Positions 45,436-55,429 are shown, counted from the stretch's first letter. The stretch is 64,000 nt of DNA from Paracoccaceae bacterium (GCA_024742405.1 JANSYP010000003.1:186001-250000), one strand, 5' to 3'. Translations and numbers: made by a program. Notes: a model not told the origin generated them from the letters alone.

Positions 45436-46584
45436 ATGAAGATCACCAAGCTCACGACCTATGTGGTGCCGCCCCGCTGGACGTTTCTCAAGGTCGAAAC
45501 GGACGAGGGGATCACGGGTTGGGGCGAGCCGATCCTGGAAGGACACGCAGAGACCCTGGCCGCCAAGATCCGGGAACTTGAGCCTCTCGTCATCGGCTCC
45601 GATCCCCGGCACATCGAGGACATGTGGCAGAAAATCTATCGCAATGGCTGTTACCGCGGCGGGCCGATCCTGATGAGCGCGATCTCTGGCCTCGACATGG
45701 CGCTTTGGGACATCAAGGGGAAATGGCTGGGCCAGCCCGTCCACATGCTTCTGGGCGGACAGGTGCGGGACAAGATCAGAACCTATCGGTGGACCGGCGG
45801 AGACAAACCTGCCGACCTCGTGAACGGAGCGCTCAAGCTGCGCGACGAAGGCCTCGATGCCGTCAAGTTCAACGCCTGTGCGGAGATGCAGATCGTTGAC
45901 AGCTACACCAAGGTCGACAGCGTGCTGCGCGGGTTGCAGGACGTGCGGGACGCGGTCGGCGCAACGATGGATCTGGCGTTCGATTTCCATGGCCGCGTCC
46001 ATGCGCCGATGGCCAAGATCATGGTCAAGGAGGTCGAACATCTGCGCCCGATGTTCATCGAGGACGTTGTCGACGGCGTGCATCTGGACAAGATGGCCGA
46101 CATCAATCGCCACTCGACCGTACCTCTGTGCGTCGGCGAGCGTCTTTACTCCCGGTACGACTTCAAGGACGTGTTCGAGAAGCGTGCAGCCTCTGTGATC
46201 AACCCCGACACCGCCCACGCAGGCGGCATTTCAGAGATGATCCGGATCGGTGCGATGGCCGAAGCCTATGACGTGGCGCTTGCCCCTCACTGTCCGCTTG
46301 GCCCCATCGCTCTCTCGGCCTGCCTGCAGGTGGACGCGGTGTGCCACAACGCCTTCATCCAGGAGCAATCGATCGGCATTCACTATAACCAGGGTGCGGA
46401 CGTGAATGACTACTTGACCGAGGACACCAGGATCCGGGTGGTCGAAGGATTTTTGGAAATTCCGCAACGCCCCGGCCTCGGGATCGAAGTGGATGAGGCC
46501 ATAGTCGAGGAAAAAGCAGTCATCGGCCATCAGTGGCGTCCGCCAGTCTGGCGCCATGAGGATGGATCCATCTCCGAGTGGTAA
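45436..46584 (+). CDS. dgoD: D-galactonate dehydratase, enolase superfamily
   Basis: The 382-residue product closely follows E. coli DgoD over its whole length (MKITKLTTYVVPPRWTFLKV, RGGPILMSAISGLDMALWDI, DVALAPHCPLGPIALSACL, VWRHEDGSISEW). The three metal ligands (DFHGR Asp, FIED Glu, GER Glu) and the catalytic His in APHCPLGP are kept; FIEEPV is changed to FIEDVV. The expected product is 2-dehydro-3-deoxy-galactonate. It is 114 nt after dctM and the TRAP system probably supplies its substrate. A related aldonate cannot be excluded. Confidence 0.88.
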   Translation: MKITKLTTYVVPPRWTFLKVETDEGITGWGEPILEGHAETLAAKIRELEPLVIGSDPRHIEDMWQKIYRNGCYRGGPILMSAISGLDMALWDIKGKWLGQPVHMLLGGQVRDKIRTYRWTGGDKPADLVNGALKLRDEGLDAVKFNACAEMQIVDSYTKVDSVLRGLQDVRDAVGATMDLAFDFHGRVHAPMAKIMVKEVEHLRPMFIEDVVDGVHLDKMADINRHSTVPLCVGERLYSRYDFKDVFEKRAASVINPDTAHAGGISEMIRIGAMAEAYDVALAPHCPLGPIALSACLQVDAVCHNAFIQEQSIGIHYNQGADVNDYLTEDTRIRVVEGFLEIPQRPGLGIEVDEAIVEEKAVIGHQWRPPVWRHEDGSISEW

Positions 46585-46634
46585 CGTCACGGTTTCGTCG
46601 CCCAGCACAGTTCCCGGACCGATGAAAAAATCGG

Positions 46635-46663
46635 GTGCCGCGGCCAGGCATCTGCCGCGGCAC
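46635..46663 (-). terminator. Stem-loop in the dgoD-lacI gap, T-run on the minus side
   Basis: GTGCCGCGGC and GCCGCGGCAC form a perfect 10-bp stem with a nine-base loop. On the plus strand no T-run follows, but on the minus strand the stem is followed by CCGATTTTTT, so it reads as a terminator for minus-strand transcripts. It may still end the dgoD transcript by its stem. The rest of the gap 46585-47041 shows no gene. Confidence 0.5.
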
Positions 46664-47041
46664 GACAGAGATCATCATGTGTCGGGCTTTGGGCCAAAGA
46701 CGCTCAAATGCGGGCCTGACTGCTCCGGTTTCACTTTCCACGCAATTTGACAAACGAGCGGCACATGCGGCCCTTTCGGGACGTACGGTGTGGCAACCTG
46801 CTCCTGTCACCAATCTGGAACGCCGCGGTTGTCGTGCTCAGGAATCTGGAACATGTCCTGACCCGAGACCTTGTCTAGGGCAGCACCCGCTTTCCACTAT
46901 TTCTTGATCCTGCAGTATCTGTCTGACACGTATATGTTCACACCGCTTGCTTCATTCCCGGATGACGTCCGTGACAACGAGTATCTGGGTGAACTGGATC
47001 GGCCAGCACGCGCATAGTCTTCGCGATCGGACTTTTTGCCT

Positions 47042-48058
47042 ATGACCAGAGCTTCTGCGAGAACGACACTGGCCGATGTGGCGCGTGCGGCGGGTGTCGA
47101 TGTTTCGACGGCGTCGCGTGTGTTGCGTGGCGAGGCCACGCAGAGAATACGTGAAGATACGAAGACGCGCATTCTTCAATCCGCAGAGACGTTGCGCTAC
47201 CGACCAAACTCGATGGCCCGGGCCTTGCGGACATCGACGACATCGACCTTGGGCATCATCGTGCCTCAACTGGACAATCCGGTGTTCTCAGCAGCCATTC
47301 GGGGCGCCGAAAGTGCTGCGTCGGCTGAAGGCTATTCGTTGCTGATCTCGCATCGCGCGCCTGGCCAGACGGCCAGCACGATCACCAATCTGTCACAGAT
47401 CAACAGGGTCGACGGGCTGCTGGTGGCCAGCCTCGACGATGACGAGATCCTGCGTTCTGACCTCAAGGCGGCGGATGTGCCCTATGTCGTACTCAATCGG
47501 ATGCTGGGCGGCGCACCTCTTACAGTGGTTCTCGACAGCCGTGCGGCCGCACTGCGGGCCACCGATCACCTGATCGGACTTGGCCATCGCCGCATCGCGC
47601 ATCTGAGTGGGCGGGCCGGCGGCTTCAATGCCGGAGAGCGTCTGTCCGGATACAAGGACGCGCTTCGGGCCGCCGGGATCGACTGGGATGATCGACTGGT
47701 GCGCGCTGCGGGCTATACATTCGAAGGCGGGCGCAGCGCGATGAAGGAATTGCTGCCATCCGCACCGACCGCCGTCATGGCCGCGACGCTGGTTTCGGCC
47801 GCCGGCGCGATGAGCGTGTTGCATGACAGTGGTCTGACCATTCCTGACGACGTGTCGGTGATCGGACTGCACGACGCCGCCGTCGCCGAGATGCTCTACC
47901 CAGCACTCAGCACCGTCGCGATGCCGACCGAGGAAATGGGCCGGGTTGCCGCAGATCTGCTGATCCGGCTGCTGCGGGGCGAAAATCCCGACAATGTCGC
48001 CGCGCTGCCGCCTGGCGAGCTGGTTCTGCGGGCCTCGACCGCGCCTCCGACGGTCTGA
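47042..48058 (+). CDS. LacI-family regulator of the carbohydrate operon
   Basis: The 338-residue product has the LacI-type helix-turn-helix (TLADVARAAGVDVSTASRVLRG), hinge (YRPNSMARALRT) and effector domain (LGIIVPQLDNPVFSAAIRGAE, VIGLHDAAVAEMLYPALSTVAMP). A strong operator lies 38 nt after its stop, before the downstream operon on the same strand. It therefore probably represses that operon. Confidence 0.93.
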   Translation: MTRASARTTLADVARAAGVDVSTASRVLRGEATQRIREDTKTRILQSAETLRYRPNSMARALRTSTTSTLGIIVPQLDNPVFSAAIRGAESAASAEGYSLLISHRAPGQTASTITNLSQINRVDGLLVASLDDDEILRSDLKAADVPYVVLNRMLGGAPLTVVLDSRAAALRATDHLIGLGHRRIAHLSGRAGGFNAGERLSGYKDALRAAGIDWDDRLVRAAGYTFEGGRSAMKELLPSAPTAVMAATLVSAAGAMSVLHDSGLTIPDDVSVIGLHDAAVAEMLYPALSTVAMPTEEMGRVAADLLIRLLRGENPDNVAALPPGELVLRASTAPPTV

Positions 48059-48096
48059 TCAATTTCGTTGACTCTGGTTTGGTTTCCGTACAAACC

Positions 48097-48120
48097 ACTT
48101 GAACAAACGATTGTTCAAGT
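48097..48120. promoter_or_regulatory. LacI-type operator before the polyol operon
   Basis: ACTTGAACAA-ACGA-TTGTTCAAGT is a perfect 10-bp inverted repeat centred on CG with the family pattern AANCGNTT. It lies 50 nt before the FAD oxidase start codon. The sequence differs from the TAAAACGTTTTA operators, so the two LacI regulators should not cross-bind. Confidence 0.85.
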
Positions 48121-48169
48121 TTGGATTGCCCAGCGTAGTCCGTATCGCCAGCCCGGAGCACCGACTGAT

Positions 48170-49642
48170 ATGCCACAATCGCATGCCACCACTTCGACCC
48201 AGCAGGATGAGGCTCTCGGCGAGACGCTGTCACGGATTGTCGGGACGACGCATGTCTTGGTTGGTGAGGATGCGCGGCGGGAGTACGCACACGACCGCTT
48301 GCCCTATGCCAACTTTCAAGAACGTCACGGCCGGCTCGCGGGCGTGCTGCCGCGTATGGTTGTACGCCCCGGAAGCACCGACGAGGTGCGCAGGATCGTG
48401 GAGCTTTCCCGCGACCGGAAAGTACAGCTGATCCCCTATGGAAACGGCTCGGGGGTGCTTGGCGGTGCAATCCCGATCAGCCGCGAAGTGACGATCGATC
48501 TGCGCCGTATGGGCAGCATTCTATCGCTGTCCCCACAAGATGCCATGGTAACGGTCGAGGCGGGTATGAACGGCGGCGACTTTGAGGCCGCGTTGAACGA
48601 ACGGGGCTTCACCTGCGGGCATCTTCCGCAATCGCTGGAGATTTCGACCGTGGGGGGCTGGGCGGCGTGCCGCGGTGGCGGGCAGGCGTCGAGCCGTTTC
48701 GGCAAAATCGAAGATATTGTCCTGGGCCTGAAGGCGATTTTGCCCGACGCGGCGCCGCTGGACATTCAGCCGGTCGCCCGCCGCGCGGTCGGACCATCGA
48801 TCCGCGACCTGATTGTCGGCAGCGAAGGCACGCTCGGTATCATCACGGAACTGACCCTGAGGATCTGGAAGTTGCCGGAGGTCGAGCGCGGCACGGTTCT
48901 TGCCTTCCCCAACCTTCGCGCCGCGCTGGACGCCGCGCGGGACATCATGCAGGCCGAACTGCGACCTGCCGTGGCACGGATCTATGACCGGGTGGAAAGC
49001 GACGAGCGGACCGCCGGCATCGGGGTCTTTGCCGAGAACCCGATCATGGCGATGTTCGTTTTTTCCGGCAGCAAGCGGCTGATGGAAACCGAAGAGGCGC
49101 TGGCGCTGGAGATTGCCGAAGAACACGGGGCCCGGATTGCCCCGCAAGGCCCCTACGAGCATTGGAAGCAGAACCGCTATGTCGCGTTCTCGCAGAAATG
49201 GCAGGCCAAGGGGTTCTACAACGATACGATCGAGGTCACCGCCAAGTGGTCGGAGATTCCAGCCATGTTCGAAAAAATGGGCAAGGCCGTGCGCGCCATC
49301 TGCCCGGAGGTGCATTTCGGCGCGCACTGGTCCCACATTTATCCCGAAGGCGCCTGCCAGTACATGACCATTCGCCTGCCGCAGATGGACGAGGCGGAGG
49401 CGCTGCCGATGCACGCTGCGATGTGGGACAAAATCCAGTCCCTGACGCTGGATCACGACGGGTCGATTGCCCATCATCACGGGGTGGGTGTCTTCCGCAA
49501 CCGCTGGCTTGAGAGAGAGATGGGCGGTGGCCTGGCCGTGCTCCAGCAAATCAAGGACGCGCTCGACCCCGACAACCTGCTCAATCCGGGCAAGGTCGGC
49601 TTGCGCGCGCCCAAGGACGCCGTGACGGTCGGAGGCGCATGA
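48170..49642 (+). CDS. FAD-binding oxidase, alkyldihydroxyacetonephosphate-synthase-like
   Basis: The 490-residue product has the FAD_binding_4 domain (RPGSTDEVRRIVELSRDRKVQLIPYGNGSGVLGG) and an FAD-oxidase C-terminal domain with the HHHGVG motif of the AGPS group and LDPDNLLNPGKVG at the end. Bacterial relatives oxidise hydroxy acids or glycerol-like compounds rather than make ether lipids. The longer upstream frame crosses the operator and is rejected. It heads the operon with a kinase, ABC importer and two dehydrogenases, which suggests polyol or polyol-phosphate catabolism. Confidence 0.8.
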   Translation: MPQSHATTSTQQDEALGETLSRIVGTTHVLVGEDARREYAHDRLPYANFQERHGRLAGVLPRMVVRPGSTDEVRRIVELSRDRKVQLIPYGNGSGVLGGAIPISREVTIDLRRMGSILSLSPQDAMVTVEAGMNGGDFEAALNERGFTCGHLPQSLEISTVGGWAACRGGGQASSRFGKIEDIVLGLKAILPDAAPLDIQPVARRAVGPSIRDLIVGSEGTLGIITELTLRIWKLPEVERGTVLAFPNLRAALDAARDIMQAELRPAVARIYDRVESDERTAGIGVFAENPIMAMFVFSGSKRLMETEEALALEIAEEHGARIAPQGPYEHWKQNRYVAFSQKWQAKGFYNDTIEVTAKWSEIPAMFEKMGKAVRAICPEVHFGAHWSHIYPEGACQYMTIRLPQMDEAEALPMHAAMWDKIQSLTLDHDGSIAHHHGVGVFRNRWLEREMGGGLAVLQQIKDALDPDNLLNPGKVGLRAPKDAVTVGGA

Positions 49643-49673
49643 GCCACATGCCTATGCTGATCGGAGACGCCAC

Positions 49674-51203
49674 GTGAACGATCCGGTGCTCTTGGGCATC
49701 GACCTTGGGGCAGGGTCGATGAAGGGGATGCTCATCGCGCCGGACGGCGCGGTGCTGGCCGAAAGCTCGGCGCCAGTCGTCACCCATACACCCCACCCGG
49801 GCTGGAGCGAGCAGGACCCTGACGAATGGTGGCGCGCTCTCTGCACCACCTGCCGCGGTGTGCTGGATATCTCTGGCATACGGCCAGACCGGATCGCCGC
49901 GCTGGCAGTCTCGGCCGGGGCCCATACCCAGGTTCTGGAGGACGCGCAGGGGCGTGTGATCCGACGCGCAATCCTGTGGAATGACCAGCGTGCGATGCGT
50001 GAGACCCATGATTTGCGCGACGGCGACGGCGACGCGCGCATCCTCGAAATTGGCGGCAACCGGGCCAATCCTACCTGGACCCTGCCGCAAATGCTGTGGC
50101 TGAAGCGGCACGAGCCCGAGAACTTCGTGCGCGTGGCGCGGCTCTACCTGGCCAAGGACTGGATCCGGGGACGGCTGAGCGGCGACTGGACCACGGACCG
50201 GATCGACGCGGCGGGTTCGTTGTTATCGCAGGCCGACGGCGCCGCGTGGTCGCCGGAACTGTGCGGAATGATCGGCTGGCCGACCGAGACACTGCCGCCG
50301 ATCGTTGGATGTACAGAGCGGACCGGTCATGTCACCGCAGAGGCCGCGGCCTGTACCGGTCTTTCGAAAGGCACGCTTGTGATCTGCGGCACGTCGGATA
50401 CGGCTGCCGAGACCTATGGTGCAGGAATGACAACCCCCGGCCGCGGGGTGATCAAGCTGGCCACTGCCGCCACGGTCAGTGTGCTGTCGCCCCAGCCCCA
50501 TCCAGACCGGACGGTGATCAACTATCCGCATGTGATGCCGGAGATGTTCTATACCATCGCCGCAACGAACTCCTGTGCGTCGGCGCATCGCTGGTTGCGC
50601 GATACTTTCTTCCTGCGCCCCGGCGACGACGGGGGCACGGTCTATGCCGAGATGGACCGTTCTGCAGCGCAGATCAGGCCGGGTGCCGAGGGGCTGTTCT
50701 TTCACCCCTATCTGAACGGTGAACGCAGCCCGCACTGGGACCCGCTGCTGCGGGCCGAGTTCGCGGGCATCGGGTTCAACCACGGTCCGGGCCATTTCGT
50801 GCGCGCCCTTTACGAAGGCGTTTCCTACTCGCTGCGCGACTGTCTGGAGGCGCTGCGAGCGCTTGGTCTGGATTTCCAGACTGCGCGCCTGATCGGCGGC
50901 GGCGCAAAGAGCGCGGTCTGGCAGCAGATCGCAGCGGATGTTCTCGATGTCGAGATCGAGGTTCCGAACTCGGGCGATGCGTCTTTCGGCGCAGCGTTGA
51001 TCGCGGCAGTCGGCGCGGGCGTGTTCGGCTCCGAAATGGAGGCCGCCTCGGCGATTGGTGTGCGCACGCGCGTAGCTCCTGATCCGGACCGCTCGGCGCG
51101 GTACGCGCAGGGCTATGAGATCTACCGCGCGCTGCACGCGGCACTTGCCCCGATCAACCACTGGATTCACGCCTTTGCGGCCGACACGGAAGGAGCTGTG
51201 TGA
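49674..51203 (+). CDS. FGGY-family carbohydrate kinase
   Basis: The 509-residue product has the FGGY ATP/sugar motifs: GIDLGAGSMKGMLI at the N terminus, WNDQRAMRETHDL, CGTSDTAAETYGAG, and a C-terminal LIGGGAKSAVWQQIAADVLDVE. GGAG lies 7 nt before the GTG start. It is closest in style to xylulokinase-like members, but the family phosphorylates many sugars and polyols, so the substrate is open. Confidence 0.88.
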   Translation: MNDPVLLGIDLGAGSMKGMLIAPDGAVLAESSAPVVTHTPHPGWSEQDPDEWWRALCTTCRGVLDISGIRPDRIAALAVSAGAHTQVLEDAQGRVIRRAILWNDQRAMRETHDLRDGDGDARILEIGGNRANPTWTLPQMLWLKRHEPENFVRVARLYLAKDWIRGRLSGDWTTDRIDAAGSLLSQADGAAWSPELCGMIGWPTETLPPIVGCTERTGHVTAEAAACTGLSKGTLVICGTSDTAAETYGAGMTTPGRGVIKLATAATVSVLSPQPHPDRTVINYPHVMPEMFYTIAATNSCASAHRWLRDTFFLRPGDDGGTVYAEMDRSAAQIRPGAEGLFFHPYLNGERSPHWDPLLRAEFAGIGFNHGPGHFVRALYEGVSYSLRDCLEALRALGLDFQTARLIGGGAKSAVWQQIAADVLDVEIEVPNSGDASFGAALIAAVGAGVFGSEMEAASAIGVRTRVAPDPDRSARYAQGYEIYRALHAALAPINHWIHAFAADTEGAV

Positions 51204-51205
51204 AC

Positions 51206-52339
51206 ATGGCACAGGTCAGACTATCGCAGGTGCGCAAGATGTACGGCGCGACCATGGCTGTGCATGGGGTCGATCTGGTCATCGAGGACGGCGAGTTGGT
51301 GGTCTTCCTCGGGCCCTCCGGCTGCGGAAAATCGACGACGCTACGCATGATTGCCGGGCTCGAGGCGATCAGTTCGGGCAGCGTCGAGATCGGCACGCGC
51401 GATGTCACCAAGCTAGAACCCAAAGATCGAAACATCGCGATGGTGTTCCAGAACTATGCCCTTTATCCGCACAAGACGATCCGCGAAAATCTGGCCTTCG
51501 GGCTGCGGATGCGCAAGATGTCCGCCCCCGAAATCAATCAACGGGTAAATTCGGCGGCAGAGATGCTGGGTCTGACGCCTCTGCTGGGGCGCAAACCCGG
51601 ACAGCTGTCGGGCGGTCAGATGCAGCGCGTGGCGTTGGGGCGCGCGCTGGTGCGCGAGCCCGAGGTCTTTCTGCTGGACGAGCCCCTGTCGAACCTCGAC
51701 GCCAAACTGCGCGTGAAGATGCGCGAAGAGATCGCCCGCCTGCAGAAGAAAGTCGGCACCTCGATGGTGTATGTCACCCATGACCAGGTCGAGGCGATGA
51801 CCCTCGCCGATCGCATCGTCATCATGCAGAGCGGGCATGTTCAGCAGGTCGGCGCGCCGCTCGAGGTCTATGACAGGCCTGCAAACCTGTTCGTCGCAGG
51901 CTTCATCGGATCGCCTGAGATGAACCTGATCGACGGACGCGCCGAGGGCGGCAAGTTCCGTTTCAACGATCTCTCTTTGTCCCTGCCCCAGGGCGTCAGG
52001 GCGGACGGTACGCCTCTCACCTTCGGTATCAGACCCGAACACATCACTATCGGCGACGGACCGAATTCGCAGATCTTCCGCGTCGGGGTCGTCGAACAGC
52101 TCGGCGCGCAGACACTCTGCGTCGGTGATGTCGGCGGCTGTCAGGTCCGGGTGATGATGGACCGTACGGATACCGTTTCCTCCGGGACGGAAATGACCGT
52201 GTCGTTCCCGCCGCAGCGCATTCACATCTTCGCGGCCGAGACCGGCGAGCGGTTGGGCGACCACACCGGTTCAGAGGAAGCCGAACCTCCCAGAACATCG
52301 AAACGAGCTCTTGAGACTTCAGAGGAGGAGACCCGATGA
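51206..52339 (+). CDS. ABC sugar importer ATPase, MalK/UgpC type
   Basis: The 377-residue product has Walker A (GPSGCGKST), Q-loop (FQNYALYPHKT), signature LSGGQMQR and Walker B (VFLLDEPLSNLD), followed by the C-terminal TOBE regulatory domain (about 240-360) of MalK/UgpC. A GTG at 51200 overlapping the kinase stop is an alternative start. The stop overlaps the binding-protein ATG (ATGA). Confidence 0.93.
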   Translation: MAQVRLSQVRKMYGATMAVHGVDLVIEDGELVVFLGPSGCGKSTTLRMIAGLEAISSGSVEIGTRDVTKLEPKDRNIAMVFQNYALYPHKTIRENLAFGLRMRKMSAPEINQRVNSAAEMLGLTPLLGRKPGQLSGGQMQRVALGRALVREPEVFLLDEPLSNLDAKLRVKMREEIARLQKKVGTSMVYVTHDQVEAMTLADRIVIMQSGHVQQVGAPLEVYDRPANLFVAGFIGSPEMNLIDGRAEGGKFRFNDLSLSLPQGVRADGTPLTFGIRPEHITIGDGPNSQIFRVGVVEQLGAQTLCVGDVGGCQVRVMMDRTDTVSSGTEMTVSFPPQRIHIFAAETGERLGDHTGSEEAEPPRTSKRALETSEEETR

Positions 52340-53649
52340 CCAAGATGCAACTTCCGCCCGGCCTGACGCGCCGGTCTGTCCTGAAGGGCGCCGCCGCCGG
52401 CACGGCGTTGGGCCTGAGCGCGCCCGCCGTGCTCGGTCAGGGGCGCAAGACAATCCGGTTCCTGAACACCGAGACCTCCATCGACAGTCTTCGGGCCCTC
52501 AAGGTCGCCGCGGCCGAGTACGAGCGCGAGACCGGGGTCGAGGTCGCGATCGACTCCGTGCCCCTGGGAGACGCCTTTACCAAGATCACCACTGCTCTGC
52601 GCAGTGGGTCGCCCTATGACATCGGCACCTTGGGCTTTATCGGTCATGTGCTGATTCTGGCCGAAGAGGGTCACCTCGTCGAAATGAACGACCTGACGGA
52701 CCAGCATGAATGGGGTCCCAATATCCTGTTCCCGATCAATGGCAAAACCTACTGGTATCCCTTCGACTACAACCTGGCGTGGATTTACTACCGCCGTGAC
52801 CTTTATGACGAGAACGGTCTGGAAGAGGCCAACACCTGGGACCAGTTCCTGAACAACGCGCAGACGCTCACCACCGACAAGCGGTCGGGTGCGCTGTTCC
52901 CGATCGGCTCGAACGGGGCCACCAACTGGCTTTCGACCGGGTTCATGTGGGCCGACGGGGTCGAGATCTTCGATGACCAGTGGGATGTGGTTTTCGACCA
53001 AGGCGCCAATGCCGACAGCGTCAAAGGCTACCTCGATTTCTTTGCCGAGCTTTACAAGATCATGCCACCGGGCTCGAGCCAGGTCAGCTTTGGCGAGATG
53101 CTGTCGAACTTCACCTCCGATCAGGTGGCCCATTCCGCCTATGCCGGACGGATGATCGAAACCATCGAGCGCAACGCGCCCGACCTAGCCGACAAGATCG
53201 GGATCATGCCGTACATGGACAGCAAGGGGCAGGGAAAGGCAGTGAACCACGGCTATGATGGTTGGGTCGTTCTGGATACCGATGCCAAGGACGAGTCGAT
53301 GAACTTCATGAGGTGGTTCACCGAGAACCAGTTCATCAATTTCCTGCACACAGCGCCCTTGCACTTCCAGCCGCCGCGGATGGACATCTACGACGATCCC
53401 CGCTGGCGCGCGCATCCGCTCATCGAAAAGCATGCGGTCATCGTCGAACGGATGAAGTCCTTTCTGACCGACGACGATATACGTGTCGCCTCGATCGACA
53501 CGATGGGCCCTGCGCCCGATCTGCGGACCGGCAAGGTTTTTGAATCCTTCGCCATTCCCGAGATGATCCAAAACAAGGTTCTCAAAGGGCTGTACTCGGA
53601 GGAATGCCTGGCCCAGGCGGCCGAAACGATGCGCAAGTCAATCGCCTGA
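52336..53649 (+). CDS. ABC sugar-type solute-binding protein with Tat signal
   Basis: The 437-residue product starts with a twin-arginine signal (LTRRSVLKGAAAGTALGLS) and continues as a family 1 extracellular solute-binding protein (IRFLNTETSIDSLRALKVAAAEYERETGVEV, WYPFDYNLAWIYYRRDLYDENG). Tat export implies folding before secretion, frequent for this family in Rhodobacterales. It binds the sugar or polyol carried by the two permeases that follow. Confidence 0.93.
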   Translation: MTKMQLPPGLTRRSVLKGAAAGTALGLSAPAVLGQGRKTIRFLNTETSIDSLRALKVAAAEYERETGVEVAIDSVPLGDAFTKITTALRSGSPYDIGTLGFIGHVLILAEEGHLVEMNDLTDQHEWGPNILFPINGKTYWYPFDYNLAWIYYRRDLYDENGLEEANTWDQFLNNAQTLTTDKRSGALFPIGSNGATNWLSTGFMWADGVEIFDDQWDVVFDQGANADSVKGYLDFFAELYKIMPPGSSQVSFGEMLSNFTSDQVAHSAYAGRMIETIERNAPDLADKIGIMPYMDSKGQGKAVNHGYDGWVVLDTDAKDESMNFMRWFTENQFINFLHTAPLHFQPPRMDIYDDPRWRAHPLIEKHAVIVERMKSFLTDDDIRVASIDTMGPAPDLRTGKVFESFAIPEMIQNKVLKGLYSEECLAQAAETMRKSIA

Positions 53650-53731
53650 CGCGGTTTTCGATGCGATCGTCCAAGGCCACGACGCTCCGGCCGGCGCAGG
53701 GGCGCCGGTCGATCTCAACCTAGGTGAGGCC

Positions 53732-54592
53732 ATGAGCTCCAAAGCCACCTTTATGTCGTTCCTGGTCATCGGGCTGCTGATCACGCTCACGTTGATCGCG
53801 GCCCCGGTCACGTATGCCATCACCCTGAGCTTTTATTCTCTCGACAGTTTCGTCGGCGACCCGGAGTGGGTGGGGCTTGGCAACTATGCCAAGGTTCTGG
53901 CCAGTTCCGAGTTTTGGAATGCCCTGAAAAACGGGCTGATCTACGCCTTTGCCACGATCTTTCTGCAGGTCGTTCTGGGCATCGGCATGGCACTGGTGCT
54001 CAATCAGGTCTTCTTCGGTCGCAACGTCGTGCGCGGCCTGTCGATCCTGCCCTATCTGCTGCCCACGGTGGTCATGGTGCTGGTCTTCAAGTGGATGGTC
54101 GACGGATCGATCGGAGTGATTACCGCCGGGGTCGAATGGCTGGGCCTGCCGCCGATCTACTGGTTCGAAAGCCCGCTTGCCGCGATGCTGTCGGTCATCA
54201 TGGTCAGCGTCTGGCTCTGGACGCCCTTCGTGACGACGGCCTTTCTGGCCGCCATGCAAACGGTGCCCGGCTCTCTCTACGAGGCGGCCAAGGTCGACGG
54301 CACCAACGCAGTGCAGCGGTTCTTTCACATCACCCTGCCGATGCTGAAACCCGTGCTGACGGTGATCATCCTTCTGCGTGCGGTGTGGATGTTCAACAAG
54401 TTCGACGTGATATGGCTGCTGACCGGCGGCGGGCCTGTCGGCTCGACCGAGCATCTGGCCATCCTTGCCTACACCACAGCGTTTTCACAGTTCGACATCG
54501 GGGCAGGCGCGGCAATCGCCACGATTTCCTTCCTGATCCTGTCGCTTGCGGTGTTCATCTATTTCTTCTTCTTCCCTCTTGATGCGGAGTAG
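53732..54592 (+). CDS. ABC sugar-type permease, MalF-like
   Basis: The 286-residue product has six membrane helices and the EAA loop (VPGSLYEAAKVDGTNAVQRFFHITLPMLKP). It is the first of two permeases of the importer, 82 nt after the binding-protein gene. Confidence 0.93.
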   Translation: MSSKATFMSFLVIGLLITLTLIAAPVTYAITLSFYSLDSFVGDPEWVGLGNYAKVLASSEFWNALKNGLIYAFATIFLQVVLGIGMALVLNQVFFGRNVVRGLSILPYLLPTVVMVLVFKWMVDGSIGVITAGVEWLGLPPIYWFESPLAAMLSVIMVSVWLWTPFVTTAFLAAMQTVPGSLYEAAKVDGTNAVQRFFHITLPMLKPVLTVIILLRAVWMFNKFDVIWLLTGGGPVGSTEHLAILAYTTAFSQFDIGAGAAIATISFLILSLAVFIYFFFFPLDAE

Positions 54593-54597
54593 CGCGC

Positions 54598-55425
54598 ATG
54601 GTCCGTTCAGTTCCTAGCCGCATCGCCCTCTATGTCGCGGCGCTGATCATCTCGATCTATTCGGCCTTTCCGATCTACTGGATGGTGGTGTCATCCACCC
54701 GCGCGCCGCAATCGCTGCTGCGCGAGACGTCGCTGGTGCCGGGGCCGTTCACGCTGGAATACTATTCCAATCTGCTGGAACTGACGGATTATCCCTCGCA
54801 GTTGCTGAACAGCGTCATCGTCGCATTCAGTGTCGTGGCCATCACGATGGTCTTTTCGGTGATGATTGCCTACGCGGTGACGCGCCAGAGGATCCGGGGC
54901 AAGAAGCTGATCGTCGGCGCGATGCTCTATGCCTACATGTTCCCGCCTCTGCTGCTGGCGATCCCGATCTACACCATCTTCACCAAGATCGGGTTGGGCG
55001 ACACTTTGCTCTCGCTGATCGTGGCGCATCTGACGCTGACCCTGCCACTGGGCGTCTGGTTCCTGTGGGGGTTCTTCAAGAATATGCCCTTTGAACTGGA
55101 GGAAGCAGCGATGGTCGACGGATGCACCCGGCTGGGTGCGTTTCTGCGCATCGTGCTGCCGCTGTCGTTGCCCGGGCTGATCACGGTGGCGATCTTTTCC
55201 TTCCTGCTGTCCTGGACGGACTATACCTTCGCGCTGATCATGATCGGATCCGACGCCAACAAGACGGTGCCGGTGGGTCTGGCCTCGATGATCGGGTCGT
55301 TTGACCTGCGCTGGGGAGAGATCATGGCCGGATCGACCCTGATCGCACTGCCGCTGTTCGGCGCGTTCGCGCTGCTCAGCCAGTACTTCATTCAAGGCAT
55401 GAGTGCGGGCGCGGTAAAGGGCTAG
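54598..55425 (+). CDS. ABC sugar-type permease, MalG-like
   Basis: The 275-residue product has six membrane helices and the EAA loop (MPFELEEAAMVDGCTRLGAFLRIVLPLSLPG). The start ATG is 5 nt after the stop of the first permease. The order ATPase, binding protein, MalF, MalG is usual for CUT1 importers. Confidence 0.93.
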   Translation: MVRSVPSRIALYVAALIISIYSAFPIYWMVVSSTRAPQSLLRETSLVPGPFTLEYYSNLLELTDYPSQLLNSVIVAFSVVAITMVFSVMIAYAVTRQRIRGKKLIVGAMLYAYMFPPLLLAIPIYTIFTKIGLGDTLLSLIVAHLTLTLPLGVWFLWGFFKNMPFELEEAAMVDGCTRLGAFLRIVLPLSLPGLITVAIFSFLLSWTDYTFALIMIGSDANKTVPVGLASMIGSFDLRWGEIMAGSTLIALPLFGAFALLSQYFIQGMSAGAVKG

Positions 55426-55429
55426 GCCA

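Noticed and set aside
44395-46218. Long minus-strand frame of 607 codons over dctM and dgoD
   Set aside because: It is antisense to two clearly recognised genes and its composition (His, Asp, Arg, Gln rich) is that of a GC-rich shadow frame.
46930-46950. Imperfect palindrome TGACA-N6-TGTTCA upstream of the second lacI gene as an autoregulatory operator
   Set aside because: It is imperfect, lacks the central CG pattern and differs from the strong operator at 48097-48120.
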